From Sistotremastrum niveocremeum HHB9708 (lineage: Eukaryota > Basidiomycota > Agaricomycetes > Sistotremastrales > Sistotremastraceae), in contig KV419394.1 of assembly GCA_001630475.1 (NCBI GenBank), positions 1,178,001 through 1,242,000 on the forward strand: 64,000 bases of DNA. Direction: 5' to 3'. Of this stretch, positions 57,235-64,000 are shown one piece after another. Within the stretch, counting starts at the first letter, position 1, and each line of letters begins with the position of its first letter. The notes below the pieces were generated by a model. That model was not told the DNA's origin, did no database searches, and was given only the letters and a program-made list of their open reading frames with translations. The position numbers were made by a program, and so were the translations under genes.

Positions 57235-60200
57235 CTAAGGAACAATTTTTCTCCGTCTGTTCCGCGTATCTACAAGGTTCAACGGGCGCTCAATTAAGGG
57301 TCCATTCAAGTTCTTGATATCTTTGACAGGGGGCAGCGGTAGTGGTGGAGGTGAGAGTTTCACAGGTTTTGGACTGGGCGGTAACTCTTCCTGGGGCTCC
57401 GACTTGACGATAGGCGCCTGGCCCGCAGACCCCTGACTTGAACTGGAATGTGATGACGATCCTACGTTCCGACGCCATTCTTCGAGAATAGCATTCCTAT
57501 CCCCAAGGACAGGTAAAGGCTCCTCGCAGTCCCAGATACGCTTTTTAGGCGTGGTATTAGTCGTGACTACCGGTTGGACGCCTTTCTCTTGGATGACTTT
57601 GAGAGCAGTCTCCATAGCCACCATGTCTTTCTGTTCTGAGGTTTGAAAGGACGCGCTCGAACCAGCCAACGTTTGCACCTGTTTGTCATTAGTCGAACAA
57701 ATTGGTTTGGCACAATGGTGCGTACCGTTTTGTTCAAAGATTTCAATTTCCCGTAGACATCTTGCGAGTGATTATCTAAAGCAATCCCGATACTCTTTGA
57801 TCCGGTGACAGCATTGTCAACGATTTCTTCTACGGCCTCCAGCCGTGCCTTCTTGCTACTGTGCAGTTGATGAATAGCTTCCCGAATGCATCAGCATAGT
57901 GTGAAAACTGGGGGCGATTGAACTGACTCGTATCCGACTGACGCTTGAACGCCCTAAGTCTTCCTTCTTGTGTTTGATTCAATTCGTCTAAAGACTTTTT
58001 CATAACATCGTTTATTGACTCCATTTGCTGGGCATTTCTTTTCAATTCGTCCAGACGCTGAAAACATGTAAGTTTCCTCGCGTTAAATGTCGCTGTAAAC
58101 ATACCTTTATGCCATCAGTGTGAATGGATTCGCTATCAGCCTGTGCTGATTCCAATTCTCGACCGAATGATTCCTCCCTCTCTACCGTGAGTTGACGTGC
58201 TGCCTTCAATGAAACACCGAAGCGCTGTATTTGTTGCTCGGAAGCTCGGTTGCCAGCGATAGCTTCGGAAGCCACACGATCGAGCCCTTCATGTTGTTGC
58301 TGAGTGTACGTACGCAGAAGTCCGGCGACATCCTGCAAAAAAGTCCTCTGCGCTTCGGTAGATTTGGCCTTTTCAGCGACCAGGGCCTGTTCCAATTTTT
58401 TGTTCTGGTTGCGTAATCGATTTATCTTTCAAGTTGTCAGGACTCGCATCTTCACTTCGGTTGCAGCAATACCTCTTCGTTGCCAAACGCGTTGTGCAAT
58501 ACTTCATTTCCGCGTTGCTGTTCCATGTTCAACGAAGATACATTTCGGGCATTTTCGAGGACTGTCTGGAAAACTCCAGTATAGGCATCGAGTGCATCAG
58601 TCACCTTTTTGTGCTACGTCAGCCATGGCTCACGATGTGACTTCAAACTTTGGCTTACCTCTGCCAAAATCGTGCCTTGCGTGTGCGTCACTTCGCTTAA
58701 AACAGTTGCACATGACTGAAGCATGGATTTATTCCAATCGGACAAATCGGCTCTGAGCGTGTCGGAAAATGCTTCGATTACTGAACGATATGCCGTCATT
58801 CTCGACGAATCTTCTTCGTCGATGGCAAACACGCGACCAGCTGTATCTTTCAAAGACTTCAGTCTCGTCTCTAAGACCGAAGATAAATTTGTGAGGGCCT
58901 GAGTATGTCAGTATTGGTCACGTGAAATTCAAATTCGCTCTCACTTGTCCCTGCATTTGTTGGATGTTTTGAAAGCCCTGGCTCATGCTGTCAAAGGACT
59001 TGGACTGATGAGCACCAAAGTCTGAGAGCACTACTTTCATCTTTGAGACAATCTGGCTCATGTTCTGCGTTTGGTCCAGGACGACTGTTGAATTCTTGTG
59101 CAAGGATTGTGAGGTCCGGCCTGTCAATGATGTCATGAGATATATGTTGCCTGCATTTTCTGAACCGTTTACCTATTTTTCCATGGAGCCCCGGTATAAC
59201 ATCTTGAGTTGCTTCCTGGGCTACCTGTTTCAGCCGCCTGGCCACTTGTTCCAATGCCTTTTCGTTTCTCTCGTGAGCTTGTCGTATCATGCTTTCTTCC
59301 TCGAGAGCACATTTGGTTTTTTGAATTTCTTGCCGTTGTTGGTCAAGTTGAAGATTTCTAATCTCGATATCGTTGTGGGCTTCTCGGAGTTCCGCTTCCC
59401 GGGCCGACAGCATCGCGAGACCCTGTTCGAGTTCTTCTCTCAGAACTAGCATTTGAGACTTGATCTCCTCCTCGTTCCTTTTGGCTTCTTCAAATGCAGT
59501 CCGACGGTCGTCATGCTCGGCCGACAGCTGATCCCATGTTTCCTGCGAGAAATAGATCCCGTTCTTTTCTCTCGAGGAGACGAGATCAGCCTTTAGGCGG
59601 CCTATCTCTTCCACGTATTCTTTGATGAGAGCATTGCGCGAGATTCTCTGGTTCACTTCGGGTTTGTTCCGAATGCTCTTTGCACGGAGGGCGTATTCCA
59701 AAGTCGATAAGGTTTCCTCCAAGTTGGACCTGGCTGGAGATACCGTGGCAATGATGTACGTTTTAGTCCTGCCACCGAGAGAATCTTGGAGAAGACGCGT
59801 GAGTTTTGATTCTCTGTAGGGGATGTGGGATGATTTGTCAACAAGAGCGTTGATAACACGACCGAGAGTGAGGAGACTTTGGTTGATCATTCCAGCTTCT
59901 CTAGCACGTTTGTTCTCAGCCCCTGAACGGCCGATATTCTCTGAACCAGCGAGATCCACAAGATTGAATTTTCCCATCTTGAGGGTGTCATCTCCAAGGG
60001 AGGAAGACTCTTTACTGTGCACTGTTATCGAGAAAACGGAATGAGATCGACTAAGGGAGAGTTAGAAACATCTGACCAATGAAGCAAGCTACGCATACCT
60101 GGAATGATCATTGAACTTGGTGGCTGCAATTTGACGCCGCTCGCTGCCTTTCCTGAGTAACGCTATTGCCTCAGACGCATTCCGCACGGTTTCTTCCTCC

Positions 60201-61051
60201 AGACCCTGAATTAGGACTCCACGTTTCGCGTTATCATCGAACAACTTCAAACTCCCAGATCCTGGAGGAGGTTGAGCAGCTCCTGCACCCATCGGCTGAG
60301 TGGTGCTGCTGGTCGGGGCCGAGAGTTCCGGAGCGAGAAGGTCTCGAAGCTCCTCGTTATAGAGTTCAACATAGGAAACGCGAACACTATAGTCCGATCC
60401 GGCGCCCTCCAGTCGCTGAAACAACTTGGTGAGTGCACGTGGAATCATGCCTGCCCCTGCCAAAGGATTGCCAAGCGGCGAAGTCTGAAGATCTCCTTGC
60501 ATGGTGTACCTTTGAAGAGTTTAGCTTGTCTGAAATCACAGTTGAATAAGCAAAATATACGTTTTTCCCGTTCCGGTCTGGCCATAAGCAAAGAGGGTGC
60601 AGTTGTATCCTTGAATGACCTCCTCCAACATGGGAGAAACAACCTCCTGATAGATGGTCGCCTGATCGGCCTCTGGCCCAAATACGACATCGAAAGGATA
60701 TGTTCGTGTTGGAGGCAAGGTGACAACCCCCATGACTGAGGTTGTGGCCGCGGTTTCGATGGTAATGCTTTGGCTTTTAGGGCCCTCCGTAATCACGATG
60801 CTGTTCGAGTTCTCTTCGATCTCTTTTTCCGATCTCCTTCTGCAACGGACTGCAACGCGAATATTGTACTCGTTTTCTTCATTGCTCTCCTTCTTTCGTG
60901 CAGGGGGGTCTCGAATATCAACACTCTCCGCCCGTCTCCCTATGGCTGTTGGAGGGCGGGAGATTGTGGGGACAATAGCATGTTGACCTGCAGAAGATGG
61001 CGCACGTCCCCGTCCGTTTTGTTGCGTCGTTGGGAGTCGTCGGGACGACAT
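57235..61051 (-). CDS. Kinesin-5 mitotic motor (BimC/Eg5/Cin8)
   Basis: Start chosen at [13 protein letters not shown] (61049-61051). A short Ser/Pro-rich lead is followed by the motor: [47 protein letters not shown] (P-loop), the loop-5 region, [15 protein letters not shown] (switch I), [20 protein letters not shown] (switch II), then [20 protein letters not shown] and [12 protein letters not shown], the kinesin-5 neck. A long coiled coil follows and a tail ending [16 protein letters not shown], which may hold a weak BimC-type box. Kinesin-5 tetramers slide antiparallel spindle microtubules to form a bipolar spindle. The family call is firm; internal borders in the stalk were not each fixed. 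Confidence 0.92.
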
Positions 61052-61488
61052 ACAGTTTGCGAAGAAAGAGGCGAGTTCAAACTGGTCACGCGACGTCACA
61101 GACGCGCTCGCAGGGGCACGTGATCGGTCATTCGAAATGGGCGTCTACCACGAGCGCTTCGCTCAATCTCGGTGTGTTTATGCCTTTGTGCAAGCTTTTC
61201 CACACAAATTCCAAGCTAATGGATCACAAAAACGAAGCCAAGCAAGAAGTGATTGTTATATTACGATATGTGGGATACTAATGATATCATACTAGTAATG
61301 ATGAACGACTGTCCGACGGAAAAACAATGCAAAGCGACCCGTGAGGTATGGAAAAGCACTGGCAACTGAAAAGGAAGAGTATGCTGAGAGAAATGAAAAA
61401 GATACGAATGAAGGGGGAGAAAAGCATGGCATATAAACAGAGGGTAGAATATGGATAGGCAATGAACGGGAATATTACGACAGAGTGA
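61052..61488. promoter_or_regulatory. Kinesin-5 promoter and Pumilio gene 3' end
   Basis: 437 bp. Near 61082-61130 are CGACGTCAC, an ACGCG core and a CACGTG; the ACGCG could be a degenerate MluI cell-cycle box, fitting a mitotic gene. The AT-rich part 61255-61310 has a partly palindromic ACTAATGATATCATACTAGT. The A/G-rich stretch 61320-61440 has no open frame of note. Confidence 0.4.
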
Positions 61489-64000
61489 TTATTCAGCGCC
61501 ACTGAGGATACGATCAACTGTATGCAAAGTCAGGACTGCAAGAAATTGTAGAAAGCATCTAACACGCACTGGAATTAAGATGCTTGCTATATGCGCTGGA
61601 GTATCTGCGCATGTTGGTCAGTTGTGGCCGTACTTTTTCGAAGAGTGCCTCCTTCTGCTCTTCTCCAACGAGCTTCATCGCTCGTTGCAATACATAGTCT
61701 AATGCTTTGTTAAGAAATTGATAAGAGCGTGTTCATATGGGCAACTCACTGGCATACTGGTCCTTCATCATGATGGCAATCGGAATAGTCCCATCCGGCA
61801 AAGGTGTCATGATTTCTTCGATAAGAAGGCGTTTCCTCTCGGGGTCGGCTGCGGCCAGTGCTCTTTCGCATACGTTCGAAGCGAATTTGTGCTTTGCCAT
61901 CTGAAGCATCTGGCCACGAAGCTGGGATGCAATGAAAGCCACGTCTTCAGGAGACCCGTTCAGAAGCACCCATTGGACCACGTAGTTCTGGTCAGGGCTG
62001 TGAGTGACTCGGTAAAGAAGAGGAGGTGAAACGAGCATACCCCGAACGAGTCTTGCATCAAGGTGATTACATGTCGATGTAGCTCATCTAACAAAGGACG
62101 AGTCTGGTCGGGCCTAAGGTGTTCAAAGCATCGCTGCAACACTCGACAACCATAGGGATGGGTAGAGAGTTCATACACGTGCGTCCTGAACTGACCGACG
62201 AACCCTAGACGCTCAGGCGTCACACATTGGATGAGCTTCTGGATGACCTGTGTACAATGCCTCAGCGGTGGCTCGCAGGAGTTGGTGTGCGAACTTACAT
62301 GATTTCCGTTTGCATCTTTGACACATTTGAGCACATCGTCTTCGAGCTCTCTGACGATAGAGGCCTGTTGTTCCGGGAGAATGTGTTCAATAGCCTACAC
62401 GTCGGTCCCACGTTAGCACTGGTCGAGTCACAACAGTCGAGCCTCTTACCTTCTGCACGACTCTGCACGCGTACATATGGAGAGACAATGCCATAATATG
62501 ACCATCCATAACGCCAGCCACCATGTTCCTTTGGACCTGCGTACCGTGCTCGAGCAATTTCTGGACAACCTGCGATACTGTTAGACAGACGACGAGTGTA
62601 TGTGGGGGGGCAAAACCTCTTACATAGTTGCCAAAAACATCCTGCATAAGCTGGAGTGCGCTGTGGGGCACGATCTCGTCGAAAACCTTCTGCCGTTCCT
62701 CGACAGTCGCAGACTCGAGTTTTTGTTGGATGAAGCGTGATCCATGTTGATCACCACTGAACTCAACAATGTACCCGAAAAGATCCTTTTATGAGTTTGT
62801 CAGTCTCGGAAGTCGAGCGGAGTTAGAATAAGCCACTGTACCTTCAGCTCCCATTTGCGAGTTTTGTTACTCCGGAACTCCTCCAACAATACACTGCGTG
62901 CATGCGCAGGAGGTTGAGTTGTATCACCTTGACGGATGAATCGAGGTCCTTGTGAGTACCCCTGCAAAGTGGGACCAAGAGCTGCTCGCGGGTAAATGGA
63001 ACTAGCAGGCCCTATCATGACGGGTGCCTGAGCGCCATAATCAGGTTGCCGGTAGAGTGCACCGTTGGAAGCTGCGGGCCCTATGAGGAGATTCTGCTGC
63101 ATTCCAACATGCTGAAAAATTCTTGAGCAAATAAACAATGATATTATTCGAGGGATCTTACCCCGAAGTCTCTTTTTTTGTCCTTGTATGTGCCCATTGG
63201 TGCCATCATCGCCGGCATTTGAACTGGAGGAACTGGGGAGTGGGGAGTGGCGGCATGATAAAGGACTGGTTGGTGGCCATAATAATATGGTGCACTGGAG
63301 ATACGGCCATGATTTTGATATTCAAAATACATCGGGGGAGTAGCCTGTTGTTCGTGAGATCCATGAGCATGAGGCTGCGAGGCCAGAGTCGGATATCCTC
63401 CTCCAAAAGAAGGAACAGAGTTGGATTGATGAGGTGAAACATAGATATTATTATCTGCAGCCGCTTGGTCAGAAAAAAACCGAACACAGGACATCTGGAG
63501 ACAACTTACCCGGTCCGTTTCCATAATATGTCGTGGGGAACTCAGATTGCTGCGGGTAAGTGTTGTAGGAAGGGGCTCTAACGGGGGGAACGGGAGGGCG
63601 GATTTGTTGAGGAAGAGAAATATGGCCGTTTTGGACATTATTCAAGTTCTGGTCTACGCGAAAAGATGAATTATAAGGATCTTGGACTGTCATCGCTCGA
63701 AGCCCCTGTGTCACTTCGTCCATGGGAGCAGAACCATTGAGATCATACCCGGACGTGCCATTAGAAGCATAGAGTGAAGAAACATTAGGATATTGGAAGG
63801 AAGAGTGAGTATATGGCGACGGCTTGTTCTGGGGAGAGGCATTGGTTGAGAAGGTTTTGTTGGCCGTGTTGTCGAATCGCTGTTGGCTGAGCCCCTTTCC
63901 TTGGCGGTCATCACTTTCCAACAGTGAATGCGCCAATTCCTCTCCGGCACTCGGAAGGCTGACAGACCGGGGAGTGCTCAAGGCCGTCGCGTGAGGCGTT
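61489..64000 (-). CDS. Pumilio/Puf RNA-binding protein (N-terminus beyond the window)
   Basis: Incomplete at the right edge. The N-terminal half seen here is disordered (Asn/Gln/Ser/Pro-rich). The PUM-HD begins [20 protein letters not shown] and continues [121 protein letters not shown] and MMKDQYANYVLQRAM: eight repeats, the canonical set. Puf proteins bind UGUA-type sites in 3' UTRs and repress or destabilise mRNA. The stop is either TAG at 61559 or, if a GTGCGT..TTGCAG intron is removed, TAA at 61489 (giving [11 protein letters not shown]); I prefer the latter. Confidence 0.9.

Overview
This is a stretch of nuclear chromosome from a basidiomycete fungus, most likely a mushroom-forming Agaricomycete. 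Genes sit about 2.1 kb apart on both strands. Nearly all are cut by many short introns (about 45 to 75 nt, GT..AG). The gene set is fungal: alpha-1,3-glucan synthase, Ste11 MAPKKK, Fre-type ferric reductase and Crg1-like methyltransferase. I inferred exon borders by reading splice signals against reading frame and family conservation; where I list exons, their summed length is a multiple of three.

Layout. 1-7 kb: PRCC-like protein (-), nucleoporin Nup133 (+), COA8-like mitochondrial protein (-). 7-18 kb: a 16-exon alpha-glucan synthase (+) converging on a ferric reductase (-). 18-28 kb: histone H2B copy 1 (-), sphingoid base kinase (-), methyltransferase (+), Cmr1/WDR76 WD40 protein (-), an unrecognised conserved protein (-) and a mitochondrial SAP-domain membrane protein (+). 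28-37 kb: Ste11 (+), Trm1 (-), histone H2B copy 2 (-). 37-49 kb: LAT amino-acid permease (+), Atx1 (+), exosome Mtr3 (-), NSRP1-like splicing factor (+), divergent kinase (-), TAF13 (+), RRM protein (-), a doubtful small gene (+), DUF4211 protein (-), DPM2 (+). 49-64 kb: TRAPPII Trs120 (+), Vps55 (-), Elf1 (-), Mod5 (+), kinesin-5 (-), and a Pumilio protein (-) running off the right edge.

The content is mainly housekeeping: nuclear pore, RNA processing and decay, tRNA modification, transcription elongation, vesicle traffic, cell wall and signalling. I see no biosynthetic cluster, mobile element, viral element, tRNA, rRNA or CRISPR array, and no convincing new multi-gene system. The points most worth a second look are two H2B genes of identical exon architecture lying 16 kb apart, very short divergent promoters, a shared promoter carrying an 11-bp repeat three times, a CRE-type palindrome in front of Cmr1, an altered P-loop in Mod5, two GC-AG introns, a mitochondrial SAP protein with a membrane anchor, and two unrecognised genes.
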